From JBGVSA01 sp049840475 (lineage in GTDB: Bacteria > Pseudomonadota > Gammaproteobacteria > Burkholderiales > Rhodocyclaceae), in contig JASGKX010000001.1 in NCBI GenBank assembly GCA_049840475.1, positions 372,001 to 436,000 of the forward strand: DNA of 64,000 nt, read 5' to 3'. Positions 1 through 8,097 of this stretch are shown piece by piece (the stretch's first letter is position 1; each line of letters starts with the position of its first letter). The position numbers were made by a program, and so were the translations under genes. A model generated the notes under the pieces. It did not search any database, was not told the DNA's origin, and worked only from the letters and a program-made list of their open reading frames with translations.

Positions 1-194
1 ATCAGGCCGAAGAAGACGGCACGGATACGGCGATAGACCCTTACGCCGCCGAGCATCCGGCGGAATTCTTCGCCGTGCTTAGCGAAGTCTTCTTTACCGA
101 TCCGCAACTACTGCTGACGGAATATCCCGCTATTTATCAACAACTTGCATTGTTCTATCGGCAGGACCCCGGACATATCAACAAAGCGCCATGA
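1..194 (+). CDS. mtfA: MtfA-type zinc peptidase (M90 family), C-terminal end only
   Basis: The reading frame is open from the window edge to a TGA at 192-194, giving the last 63 or so residues. It contains a PAEFFAVLSEVFF stretch followed by an LLTEYPAIYQQLALFYRQDP-like tail. This matches the end of MtfA (formerly YeeI), a peptidase that in E. coli binds and inactivates the glucose repressor Mlc. The Glu of AEFF corresponds to the family's downstream metal ligand; the HExxH motif lies outside the window. The identification rests on this tail alone, so the family is fairly sure and the role in this organism is inference. Confidence 0.75.
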   Translation, partial: QAEEDGTDTAIDPYAAEHPAEFFAVLSEVFFTDPQLLLTEYPAIYQQLALFYRQDPGHINKAP

Positions 195-329
195 CACATT
201 TGTGTCCACGGGAATCCCTGCCTATGGTGAAAGTTCTGCCACGACACGGGCGTGTGTTTTTTCACGATCCAGGCAGGGTCGTGAACCGTGCTGAGCAGGT
301 ATTCCCGTATCTCATCGGAGGCTTTCCCT

Positions 330-725
330 ATGTCAACCACCTGGATTGTCGTTGCCAACGCCCGCACCGCACGCATTTTTGCCAACCACGGCCCCAACAA
401 GGGCATCGAGCTGGTCACGGAAAAGGCCGCCGCTCCGGAAATCGAGGTATTCGACCCGCTTGGGCGGTCCGATCGGCGCAGGGAGCCGACCCGCACCGCG
501 ACACAAGGCTTCGCCCACACATTAGCGCGCGACCTTCAAATGGGGCGAAGTCGTGGCGACTACAAACGCGCAGTGCTGGTCGCCCCGCCAAGCTTCATGG
601 GCATGCTCAACTCAGAACTCGACCCACCCACCGCATCGATGGTGTCGAACCGGCTGGACAAGGACTACACCAAGCTGCAAGGCCGAGATCTGAGCATGCA
701 ACTGGGCCAATGCCTATGCGTCTGA
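330..725 (+). CDS. Host attachment family protein (PF10116-like), 131 aa
   Basis: The protein opens MSTTWIVVANARTARIF and later has a KGRDLSMQLG-like end, as in the family named 'protein required for attachment to host cells', which belongs to a group of RNase-E/eRF1-like folds. I chose ATG 330 because a GGAGG at 316-320 sits 9 nt upstream; the frame is open from 288 but without a ribosome site. No signal peptide or membrane segment is visible, so it is probably cytoplasmic. The middle carries a basic, polar stretch (SDRRREPTR). The gene is single and ends in a strong hairpin. The biochemical function of the family is not established and the name should not be read literally. Confidence 0.7.
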   Translation: MSTTWIVVANARTARIFANHGPNKGIELVTEKAAAPEIEVFDPLGRSDRRREPTRTATQGFAHTLARDLQMGRSRGDYKRAVLVAPPSFMGMLNSELDPPTASMVSNRLDKDYTKLQGRDLSMQLGQCLCV

Positions 726-755
726 TCGATTGCTGACCTTCCGGTCACCCAGAGA

Positions 756-786
756 AAAACGGCTCCTTCTGGAGCCGTTTTTTTTT
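756..786 (+). terminator. Rho-independent terminator after the host-attachment gene
   Basis: An 11-bp stem (AAAACGGCTCC with GGAGCCGTTTT) closes a TTCT loop and runs into nine or ten T residues. The A-rich left side makes it usable in the other direction too, so it probably also ends the convergent lipoprotein gene whose stop codon is at 801. Confidence 0.9.
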
Positions 787-800
787 GCGATGACTGCTGC

Positions 801-1406
801 TCAGGGATTGTCGGTCATGTAGAGACCGGGCTGGGCGTTGTCGAGCGTTGCCACATACCCGCCGGTCGCCGCTGCCGCATTGATCAGTACGGCAGTTCGC
901 GTCAGGTTCTGGTAGCGGCCTTCTCCGGACGGTACGGCAAAGCGTTTGACGGTCACCGAACCTTGGGTCGCATAGCGCAGAGTGAGCGAACTGCTCGCAA
1001 GAAGGGAGAAGTCGCCGTCAGCGATTACTTCGTAATTCATGCTCGCCCCGCCGGAAGTCGGCAACACGGACGCTGGCGCAGCGCCCACGCAGAGCTTGAG
1101 ATTGCCCAGACCAGACGCTGGCGTACGCACGGTCAGCGTCGCGACACCGTCGCTGCTGCCGACCACGACATCTGCGTTGGGCAAGGAGCTGCCCGACAGC
1201 GTGATTGCCTTGTAGTCCGACGGGCAGCTACGCGCCGAAGAGCTGCTGCTCGATGAACTGCTCGAACTCGACGACGAAGGAGAAGACGAGCTGGACGATG
1301 TGCTACTGCCAAAGGGGTTGTCTTCGCTGTGATCGTCCCCGCCACATCCGGCGAGGGCAAACGCAACAATGGCTGCTGCACAGCAGCTCAGGGCGTGGCG
1401 GGTCAT
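801..1406 (-). CDS. Putative lipoprotein with a poly-serine linker, 201 aa
   Basis: The N-terminus is a type II signal peptide with lipobox LAGC (Cys at about residue 21), so the mature protein should be lipid-anchored. An acidic patch (GGDDHSEDNPFG) follows, then about 25 residues that are nearly all serine (residues 34-57). The C-terminal 140 residues form a soluble domain with two cysteines (RSCPSDYK and KLCVGAAP) and beta-rich, threonine- and glycine-rich sequence; I do not recognise a family. ATG 1406 has GGAG 7 nt upstream. The serine run uses mixed AGC, TCG, TCC and AGT codons, so it is not a simple DNA repeat. The linker probably extends the domain away from the membrane. Function unknown. 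Confidence 0.7.
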   Translation of the reverse strand: MTRHALSCCAAAIVAFALAGCGGDDHSEDNPFGSSTSSSSSSPSSSSSSSSSSSSSSARSCPSDYKAITLSGSSLPNADVVVGSSDGVATLTVRTPASGLGNLKLCVGAAPASVLPTSGGASMNYEVIADGDFSLLASSSLTLRYATQGSVTVKRFAVPSGEGRYQNLTRTAVLINAAAATGGYVATLDNAQPGLYMTDNP

Positions 1407-1519
1407 TGATGTCTCCGTGGATCATAGCGGCCGACGCCAGCCGCATGCCCCGTTTCGGGGTCCGGAGATTCTATGGATCAGGTGCCATACAAGCTTGACG
1501 GCACACAAGCACTCATCCC

Positions 1520-3202
1520 TCAGCGAGACGCCGTGATCCGCCGCGACAACACGATCACAGGTAACAAACCCACGGCCACGATCGTCAGCGATGCAGTGGA
1601 CGCCTCGGCCAAGCGCTGATCGGACGCAAGAATATTGGCCTGCGTCGCCAGCGTGTCAAAGTTGAAGGGACGCATCACCAACGTCGCAGGCAGTTCCTTC
1701 ATGACATCCACGAACACCAGCAATGCCGTGGTCAGCAGACTGCCGCGCAGCAACGGCCAATGCACGCGACGCATGATGTCCATGCGCGAGCTGCCCAGGC
1801 TCTGTGCCGCATCGTCCATGTTCGGCGTCACTTTGAGCAGTCCGCCCTCCACCCCCTGCAACGCAACGGTCAGATAGCGCACCAGATAGGCGTACACCAG
1901 CGCAAAGATGCCGCCCGTCAGCAGCAAACCGGGGTTATGGCCCGTCGCCGACTGGATCGTTGCGGCCAGCCAGTTGTCGAGTCGCGCCACGGGAATCAGC
2001 ACACCGACGGCAATGACCGCGCCCGGCACCGCGTAGCCCAACCCCACGACACGATTAAAGAACACCGCCAGCTTCGAACGCGTTGCACGCGCGTTGTAGG
2101 TCAGCACCAACGCCAGCACTACCGCCACCGCAGCCGTCACGCCAGCCAGTAATGCGCTGTTGCGCACCAGACGGAAGTAACGCTCACCGAACTGCGCATC
2201 GCCCTGCGTGATCGCCATGTGCAGCAGCAAACCGGCCGGCAGGATAAAGCCAAAGAACAGAGGCGCCGCGCAGGCCGCGGCGACCGACCATGCCCCGACA
2301 CGACCGAGCCGCATGCGACGAACTGGCCGATGCTTGCCACCCGCGGCATAGCGAGCACGCCCGCGCGAGGCGCGTTCCAGCAACAGCACCAGCGCCACGA
2401 CGACCAGCAGACCGGTGGCCAGTTGCGCGGCGGCCACCCGGTCCCCCAACGAGAACCACGCGCGGTAGATGCCGGTAGTGAATGTCTGCACAGCGAAGTA
2501 CTGCACCGTGCCGTAGTCGGCCAACGTTTCCATCATCACCAGAGCCAGGCCGGCGACGATGGCAGGCCGCGCAAGCGGCAGCGAAATACGCCAGAAACTC
2601 GCCCACGGCGACAGCCCCAACGACTGCCCGGCGTCGAGCATGGCACCCGCGCGTTCAAGGAAAGCCGAGCGCGCCAGCATGTAGACGTACGGATAGAAAA
2701 CGAAAATGAACATCGCGCACGCGCCGCCCAGCGTGCGTACATCGGGGAACCAGTAGTCCGCCCGGGTCCAGCCGAAGGTATCCCGCAGCCAGGTCTGGAA
2801 TGGACCGACGAACTGGAAGAAGTCGGTATAGACGTAGGCCATGATGTACGCCGGCACGGCGAGTGGCAGGATCAGCGCCCAATCGAAGAAGCGCCGCCCG
2901 GGGAATTCCAGCATGGTCGTCGCCCACGCGGTGCCCACGCCGATCACCGACACACCGACGCCGACCACACCACACAGGATCAACGTGTTGATCAGGTAGC
3001 GCGGCAGAACGGTATCGAGCAGATGCCGCCAGATTTCGCCCGTGCCGCCGTCAAGAAGACTCGATGCCACGGCCAGCACGGGCACGGCGATCAGCACAGC
3101 GACCACGCCCGCGGCGACGGCAAGAGCGGAAGGCAGGCGTAGCAACGAAGACTTGGACGAGGTGGCGGCCGAAGCCGACAGGGTTTGCTGGGCGGAGGTC
3201 AA
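1520..3202 (-). CDS. fbpB: Iron(III) ABC transporter permease (FbpB/SfuB type)
   Basis: This is a long permease of about 560 residues with two copies of the binding-protein-dependent transport domain and about 12 membrane segments, as expected of FbpB-type ferric iron permeases. An EAA-loop-like stretch (DAGQSLGLSPWASFWRISLPLARPA) lies in the first half and a second (DDAAQSLGSSRMDIMRRVHWPLL) near the end. The frame is open to a TTG at 3265, but that codon lies inside the Fur box and next to a minus-strand TATAAT at 3274-3279, so I prefer the TTG at 3200-3202. No start here has a clear ribosome site and the N-terminus is uncertain. It diverges from the ATPase gene; no periplasmic iron-binding protein gene is nearby. 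Confidence 0.85.
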   Translation of the reverse strand: MTSAQQTLSASAATSSKSSLLRLPSALAVAAGVVAVLIAVPVLAVASSLLDGGTGEIWRHLLDTVLPRYLINTLILCGVVGVGVSVIGVGTAWATTMLEFPGRRFFDWALILPLAVPAYIMAYVYTDFFQFVGPFQTWLRDTFGWTRADYWFPDVRTLGGACAMFIFVFYPYVYMLARSAFLERAGAMLDAGQSLGLSPWASFWRISLPLARPAIVAGLALVMMETLADYGTVQYFAVQTFTTGIYRAWFSLGDRVAAAQLATGLLVVVALVLLLERASRGRARYAAGGKHRPVRRMRLGRVGAWSVAAACAAPLFFGFILPAGLLLHMAITQGDAQFGERYFRLVRNSALLAGVTAAVAVVLALVLTYNARATRSKLAVFFNRVVGLGYAVPGAVIAVGVLIPVARLDNWLAATIQSATGHNPGLLLTGGIFALVYAYLVRYLTVALQGVEGGLLKVTPNMDDAAQSLGSSRMDIMRRVHWPLLRGSLLTTALLVFVDVMKELPATLVMRPFNFDTLATQANILASDQRLAEASTASLTIVAVGLLPVIVLSRRITASR

Positions 3203-3260
3203 TTGCGGGAAGAGTCGGAATGAGCGGGAAATGAATGACTTGCACGACGCCCGGCGGGCG

Positions 3261-3282
3261 CCCAATGAGAATCATTATAATT
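3261..3282. promoter_or_regulatory. Fur box with overlapping divergent -10 elements
   Basis: AATGAGAATCATTATAATT matches the Fur consensus GATAATGATAATCATTATC at about 14 of 19 positions, including the whole AATCATTAT half. TATAAT hexamers occur on both strands (3276-3281 plus, 3274-3279 minus), so a bound repressor would cover both promoters. It lies between the divergent permease and ATPase genes and indicates iron-dependent repression of both. Confidence 0.8.
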
Positions 3283-3313
3283 GAGCCTGCTCAAGAACCC
3301 GGCTGTCGCTTTC

Positions 3314-4357
3314 ATGTCTTCCCCCATCCTCAGCGCCCACTCCTTACGCCTTGGCTACGGCGCCACCGACGTCGTGCATGACGCCAGTTTTGCGCTGGCG
3401 CGTGGCACGATCGCATGCCTGCTGGGTCCGTCCGGCTGCGGCAAAACGACCATCCTGCGTGCCATCGCCGGCTTCGAGCATCTGCGCGCCGGCAGCATCG
3501 TCTTCGATGGCGACACGCTGGCCGCCGATGGCGTGCACGTAGCGCCCGAGCGGCGCCGCATCGGCATGGTGTTCCAGGACTACGCCCTCTTCCCGCATCT
3601 GACGGTTGCCGACAATGTGGCCTTCGGCCTGCGCCGCCTGGACGCAGCCGCACAAAAGGCGCGACAGGCCGAGATGCTGCGGCTCGTCGGCCTGAGCGGA
3701 CAGGGCGAGCGCTATCCGCACGAACTCTCCGGCGGCCAGCAACAACGCGTGGCGCTGGCCCGCGCGCTGGCGCCCGATCCACGACTCGTGCTGCTCGACG
3801 AACCGTTCTCTAACCTCGACGTCGATCTGCGCGAGCGCCTCTCGCTCGAAGTGCGCGACATTCTCGGCACCGCTGGCGCTACAGCGGTCCTGGTCACGCA
3901 CGATCAGCACGAAGCGTTTGCCATGTGCGACGAAATCGGCGTCATGCACGAAGGCCGCATGCAGCAATGGGGCGCAGCGCACGATCTCTACCACCGCCCC
4001 GCCAACCGCTTCGTGGCCGATTTCGTCGGCCAGGGCGTGTTGCTGCCGGGCACGGCGCGGGCAGACGCGCGTGTGGACATCGAACTGGGCTCGCCCGCCA
4101 TGCAAAGTGGCGATTTCGATTCCGGCGCGCGGGTCGAAGTCCTGCTGCGCCCTGACGACGTGGTGCACGACGCGGCAAGCCCGCTTCAAGCGCGCGTCGA
4201 ACACAGTGCGTTCCGGGGTGCCGAGATTCTTTACACACTGCGGCTGGCCAGCGGCAACAAGGTGCTCTCACTGCTACCCAGCCATCAGACGCACCGCGTG
4301 GGCGAAACCATCGGCATTCGCCTCGCGGTGGATGAAGTGGTAGCGTTCAGCGCCTGA
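3314..4357 (+). CDS. fbpC: Iron(III) ABC transporter ATPase (FbpC type)
   Basis: A 347-residue ATPase that should power iron import with the divergent permease. Visible motifs are Walker A GPSGCGKTT at residues 38-46, Q-loop in VFQDYALFPH, signature LSGGQQQRVALARAL, Walker B LVLLDEPFSNLD and H-loop VTHD. The last 110 residues form a TOBE-like regulatory domain (VEVLLRPDDVV). I chose ATG 3314: the upstream TTG at 3281 falls in the promoter -10. The stop TGA (4355-4357) overlaps the ATG of aat by one base, so the two are probably cotranscribed although unrelated in function. Other CUT2-like or putrescine ATPases look similar, but the Fur box supports iron. Confidence 0.88.
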   Translation: MSSPILSAHSLRLGYGATDVVHDASFALARGTIACLLGPSGCGKTTILRAIAGFEHLRAGSIVFDGDTLAADGVHVAPERRRIGMVFQDYALFPHLTVADNVAFGLRRLDAAAQKARQAEMLRLVGLSGQGERYPHELSGGQQQRVALARALAPDPRLVLLDEPFSNLDVDLRERLSLEVRDILGTAGATAVLVTHDQHEAFAMCDEIGVMHEGRMQQWGAAHDLYHRPANRFVADFVGQGVLLPGTARADARVDIELGSPAMQSGDFDSGARVEVLLRPDDVVHDAASPLQARVEHSAFRGAEILYTLRLASGNKVLSLLPSHQTHRVGETIGIRLAVDEVVAFSA

Positions 4358-5076
4358 TGCTGCCCTGGCTCACCACCCCCGATTTCCCACCCGCCCGCCG
4401 CGCGCTCAAGGAGCCCAACGGCCTGCTCGCGCTGAGCGACACGCTCACGCCTGAATGGCTGCTGGCCGCTTACCGGCAAGGCATCTTCCCGTGGTACATG
4501 GAAGGCGAACCGGTCATGTGGTGGAGCCCCGACCCGCGCATGGTGGTGTTCCCGCCCGAATTGCGCGTCACGCGGTCGCTGCGCCGCACGCTCGAACGTG
4601 GCCGGTTCGAAGTTCGTTGCGATACATCGTTCCGCCGGGTGATGGCCGAATGCGCCGCGCCGCGAGGCGCAGAGCGGCTCACATGGATCGGATCGGAAAT
4701 CACTGAGGGATACTGCCAGTTGCATGAACTCGGCTGGGCGCATAGCGTCGAAACATGGCTCGACGATGAGCTGGTCGGCGGTCTCTATGGCGTGGCGATC
4801 GGGCGCGTGTTCTATGGCGAGTCGATGTTCCACCGCGTAAGCGACGCGTCCAAGGTGGCCTTCGCGCATCTGGCGCGCGGTTTGCATGATCGTGGCTACG
4901 CCCTCATCGACTGTCAGATGACGACCGAGCACTTGGCGTCGCTGGGCGGCAGAGAAATCCCCCGCGCGTCATTCATCGCCGCGCTGGAACGCTGGACGCA
5001 AGTTCAACGCCCGCCCCCAGCGCTGGCCGGTGGATGCCTTGCGGCGCGATTGGCGCACGGACGCGCCAGCGCCTGA
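4357..5076 (+). CDS. aat: Leucyl/phenylalanyl-tRNA--protein transferase
   Basis: Transfers Leu or Phe from aminoacyl-tRNA to proteins beginning with Lys or Arg, marking them for ClpS/ClpAP degradation (bacterial N-end rule). The family hallmarks are all present: GLLALSDTLTPEWLLAAYRQGIFPW, WWSPDPRMV, GGLYGVAIGRVFYGESMF and DCQMTTEHLASLGG. The 239-residue length is normal. The start overlaps the stop of the ABC ATPase by one base (TGATG). The partner N-end-rule gene bpt follows after about 70 bases, as in many Burkholderiales. Confidence 0.96.
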   Translation: MLPWLTTPDFPPARRALKEPNGLLALSDTLTPEWLLAAYRQGIFPWYMEGEPVMWWSPDPRMVVFPPELRVTRSLRRTLERGRFEVRCDTSFRRVMAECAAPRGAERLTWIGSEITEGYCQLHELGWAHSVETWLDDELVGGLYGVAIGRVFYGESMFHRVSDASKVAFAHLARGLHDRGYALIDCQMTTEHLASLGGREIPRASFIAALERWTQVQRPPPALAGGCLAARLAHGRASA

Positions 5077-5143
5077 ACGAACCTGAACAACGGACCGGCA
5101 CGACCCTGCCGGGCTTGGCAAAGCGGTCAACGTGGAGCAGCAC

Positions 5144-5890
5144 ATGTCACTGTTGAAAGACCTTCCGTACGCTTTCCTGCAGTTCTATTCGACAGCCCCC
5201 TATAGTTGCTCGTACCTGCCCGAGCGCACCGCGCGCTCGCAGGTCGCCACCCCCAGCCACATGATCGACACAGTGCTGTACGGCGAACTCGTGCGCGGAG
5301 GGTTCCGGCGCAGCGGCGTGTTCACTTACCGGCCCTATTGCGACGCCTGCAACGCCTGCGTGCCCGTACGCATCAATGTCGAGCGCTTCAACCCAGACCG
5401 CGCCCAACGTCGTGCATGGCGCCAGCATGCCCGGCTCACCGCACGCGAACTACCGCTGACATTCCGCGAAGAGCACTACCAGCTCTACCAACGCTACCAA
5501 CTGTCGCGGCACGCTGGCGGCGGCATGGACCAGGACAGCCGCGAGCAATACACGCACTTCCTGCTGCAGAGCCAGGTCGACACGCGACTGGTGGAATTCC
5601 GTGAAGGCGCGTTGCTGCGCATGGTGTCGATCATCGACTGTCTGTCCGACGGGCTGTCGAGCGTCTACACCTTCTACGACCCGGACGCGGTGCGCGCGAG
5701 CTTTGGCACCTACAGCATCCTGTGGCAGATCGAGGCTTGCCGTCAGTTGGGCCGTCCGTACCTGTACCTGGGCTACTGGATACGCGACAGCGACAAGATG
5801 AACTACAAGCGGCGCTATCGGCCCATCGAAGGTCGTGTGCAGGGCATATGGCGTGAACTGGACGACGACGATTTCGAACGCTTAGGCTAG
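5144..5890 (+). CDS. bpt: Aspartate/glutamate leucyltransferase (Bpt, ATE family)
   Basis: Attaches Leu to N-terminal Asp or Glu, feeding these proteins into the same ClpS pathway as Aat. The N-terminal domain has SCSYLPERTARSQVATP and the cysteine motif YCDACNACVPVRI; the C-terminal acyltransferase half has YLGYWI, MNYKRRY and PIEG. I chose ATG 5144 because GGAG lies 6 nt upstream; GTG 5132 in the same frame is possible. Length 248 residues is normal. Older annotations call this family arginyl-tRNA--protein transferase; bacterial members with this motif set are leucyltransferases. Confidence 0.94.
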   Translation: MSLLKDLPYAFLQFYSTAPYSCSYLPERTARSQVATPSHMIDTVLYGELVRGGFRRSGVFTYRPYCDACNACVPVRINVERFNPDRAQRRAWRQHARLTARELPLTFREEHYQLYQRYQLSRHAGGGMDQDSREQYTHFLLQSQVDTRLVEFREGALLRMVSIIDCLSDGLSSVYTFYDPDAVRASFGTYSILWQIEACRQLGRPYLYLGYWIRDSDKMNYKRRYRPIEGRVQGIWRELDDDDFERLG

Positions 5891-5964
5891 CGACCTGCGC
5901 ACCACACCAAACACCACACCCCTTTCAACAAAAAGCGGCAACATAGCCGCGCGAGGAAACACCC

Positions 5965-6807
5965 GTGTCACACAAGATCGGCCGCATCCTGCTCACTGGC
6001 GCAGCAGGCAACCTCGGACGCATCATCCGGCCCAGTCTGCGCGAGCAGGCTGAAGTCCTGCGCCTGACCGACATCGCATCGCTACCCGAAGCGCCCGTCG
6101 AAGGCGAAGAATCCATGCCTTGCGATCTGGCCGATCGCAGCGCGCTCGATGCGCTGCTCGAAGGTGTCGATCTCATCGTGCACATGGGAGGCGCATCGCA
6201 AGAGCAGCGCTTCGACCCGCTCATGCGCAGCAACGTGCTAGGCGTCTATAACCTCTACGACGCGGCGCTCGCACACGGCGTACGGCGCGTGGTGTATGCC
6301 AGCAGCAACCACGTCACCGGCTATTACGAAAGCACCGAGTGCGTCACGCCCGACATGGCGATGCGCCCGGACAGCCTCTATGCCACGACCAAGGGCTTTG
6401 GCGAACTGGTCGGCAATTTCTACTGGCATCGCCACGGCATCGAAACCATCTGCCTGCGCATCGGCAGTTGCACGGAACACCCCAAGTCGCAACGCGCACT
6501 GGCCGCGTGGCTGAGCCACCGCGATCTGTGCGAACTGGTCCGTTGTGCAATCGCCGCGCCCGCCTTCGGCTTTGCCGTAGTCAATGGCGTCTCGAACAAC
6601 CCCGTAAAGTGGTACGCCGACGACGCGGCCGAACTGATCGGCTACCGGCCGCAGGACTCGGCCGGCGACCATGCCGAAGAGATTGCCGCCAAGTGGCCGC
6701 CATTGCGGCCGGGACACCTGCTGCAACGCTGGCAGGCGGGCAACATTCTGCGGCAGGACTATCGTCTTGACGGTGGCATTCCGCCCGAGCTGGAAAACCC
6801 CATCTGA
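5965..6807 (+). CDS. udh: Uronate dehydrogenase (NAD-dependent, SDR family)
   Basis: An extended short-chain dehydrogenase with nucleotide motif TGAAGNLGR near residues 11-19, DLAD acidic loop, HMGGAS, catalytic YATTKGFGE (YxxxK) and IGSCTEHPKSQRALAAWLSHRD. The last motif and the whole layout match Agrobacterium-type uronate dehydrogenase, which oxidises galacturonate or glucuronate to the aldarolactone. The start is GTG 5965 with a GAGGAAA ribosome site. No other uronate-catabolic gene lies beside it, so the substrate is inferred from the family. A pectate-lyase-like gene lies 22 kb away (28200-29522). Confidence 0.85.
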   Translation: MSHKIGRILLTGAAGNLGRIIRPSLREQAEVLRLTDIASLPEAPVEGEESMPCDLADRSALDALLEGVDLIVHMGGASQEQRFDPLMRSNVLGVYNLYDAALAHGVRRVVYASSNHVTGYYESTECVTPDMAMRPDSLYATTKGFGELVGNFYWHRHGIETICLRIGSCTEHPKSQRALAAWLSHRDLCELVRCAIAAPAFGFAVVNGVSNNPVKWYADDAAELIGYRPQDSAGDHAEEIAAKWPPLRPGHLLQRWQAGNILRQDYRLDGGIPPELENPI

Positions 6808-6874
6808 CAGTCTCATGGGCGCGGGGCCGCCGAATGCGTATCATCGGCATCGCCCCTAAAACAATGCCCACTCC

Positions 6875-7543
6875 ATGTTCAAGAAAAGCCTCGACTCGAT
6901 CTTCCGCACCTGGCTTGCCGGCCTGATCGCCCTGCTGCCGCTGGCGCTGACGCTGGCGCTGATCGGCTGGGTCATCAGCCTGCTCAACCGCTTCATCGGG
7001 CCGGAGAGCATCGTCGGGCGCATCTTCGCCGCACTCGGCCACCCCTTCGCCGACAGCGGACTGGCCGCCTACCTGTTGGGCACGCTGCTGCTGGCGGCGG
7101 CCCTTTATCCGCTCGGACTGGCCGTGCAATCGAGCCTCAAACGCCCGCTCACGCGCCTCATCGATCTGACCTTGCGGCGCCTGCCCTTGATCGGCGGCCT
7201 CTACAACATGGCCGACCGCTTCGTCGGCCTGCTCGACCAGAAAGAAGAAGCCGACATCGCCGCGATGAGCCCGGTGTGGTGCTTCTTTGGGGGAGATGGC
7301 GTGGCCGTGCTGGCACTCATGCCCAACCCGGAGCCGCTTGAACTGGAAGGGCGCACCTATTGCGCCGTACTGGTGCCGACCGCACCAGTGCCGATCGGCG
7401 GCGGCCTGCTGTATGTGCCGACCGAGTGGGTGCGTCCTGCCAACATCGGCGTTGACAGGCTGACGGCGATCTATGTCTCGATGGGCATCACCCCGCCGCC
7501 TGCCCTGCGTCGCGCAGTCGCCGGCGTGGAATCCACTCAGTAA
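6875..7543 (+). CDS. DUF502 family membrane protein
   Basis: A 222-residue protein with two or three hydrophobic segments in the first 90 residues (LIALLPLALTLALIGWVI and YLLGTLLLAAALYPLGL), followed by a soluble domain. It shows the DUF502 hallmarks IPLIGGLYN-like (LPLIGGLYNMADRF) and FPTAPxPxGG-like (VPTAPVPIGGGLLYVP). The family is widespread in proteobacteria and its role is unknown; an inner-membrane location is likely. The gene stands alone between udh and the convergent PACE transporter. Confidence 0.85.
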   Translation: MFKKSLDSIFRTWLAGLIALLPLALTLALIGWVISLLNRFIGPESIVGRIFAALGHPFADSGLAAYLLGTLLLAAALYPLGLAVQSSLKRPLTRLIDLTLRRLPLIGGLYNMADRFVGLLDQKEEADIAAMSPVWCFFGGDGVAVLALMPNPEPLELEGRTYCAVLVPTAPVPIGGGLLYVPTEWVRPANIGVDRLTAIYVSMGITPPPALRRAVAGVESTQ

Positions 7544-7554
7544 GGCGAGCGCAC

Positions 7555-7992
7555 TCAGCCCGGTTGACGACGCTGCATGACGAGCGCACGCAGCGTGTCG
7601 TAGAGCCAGTTGAAGATCACTGCGTACGGCAGCATGAACAGGGCAAAGCCGACCTCCAGCAAGAAGGCCGGCACGATACCGATGCCCAACCACACGGCTG
7701 CCAGCGGCACGGCCACCAGCAACAATCCCAACTCGAACAACACCGCGTGGCCCACGCGCACGATCAACGTGCGACGAAACCCAAAGCGCCGCTCGGCGCG
7801 CTCGAACAGCGCGTTGAAGACCATGTTCCACGCCATGGCGATCAGACCGATGGCAACGGTGAGGACACCCATGTCCACCACCCGCACGTCCATGATCCAG
7901 GCGAACAGCGGAGACGCCACGCACAGCACGCCGACCTCGAAACAGATGGCGTGGAAGATGCGTTCTCTGAGTGTTTTTGTGGGCGCGGACAT
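7555..7992 (-). CDS. PACE family multidrug efflux transporter (AceI-like)
   Basis: A 145-residue protein with two copies of the bacterial transmembrane pair domain (four membrane helices). Repeats RIFHAICFEVGVL and RVGHAVLFELGLL start the two halves, and AWNMVFNALFERAE and IFNWLYDTLRA end them, as in the Acinetobacter chlorhexidine pump AceI. The Glu in the first repeat (CFEVG) corresponds to the proton-coupling residue. I start it at ATG 7992 (MSAPTKTLRER), since the longer frame to 8070 adds unrelated residues. The substrate here is unknown; relatives export chlorhexidine, acriflavine or short diamines. Confidence 0.88.
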   Translation of the reverse strand: MSAPTKTLRERIFHAICFEVGVLCVASPLFAWIMDVRVVDMGVLTVAIGLIAMAWNMVFNALFERAERRFGFRRTLIVRVGHAVLFELGLLLVAVPLAAVWLGIGIVPAFLLEVGFALFMLPYAVIFNWLYDTLRALVMQRRQPG

Positions 7993-8097
7993 CGGCGGAA
8001 TTCTGCTTGGGGTGCGCCAGTCTAGCGTAGCTACCCGCCAGCCGAGCCGATGAGCTTCATGCGTGAACACGCAACTGACGTCGCGCGTACGCGCATG

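Noticed and set aside
6581..7924. Open frame of 447 codons on the minus strand over DUF502 and PACE genes
   Set aside because: Overlaps two well-supported genes in other frames and has antisense-like composition.
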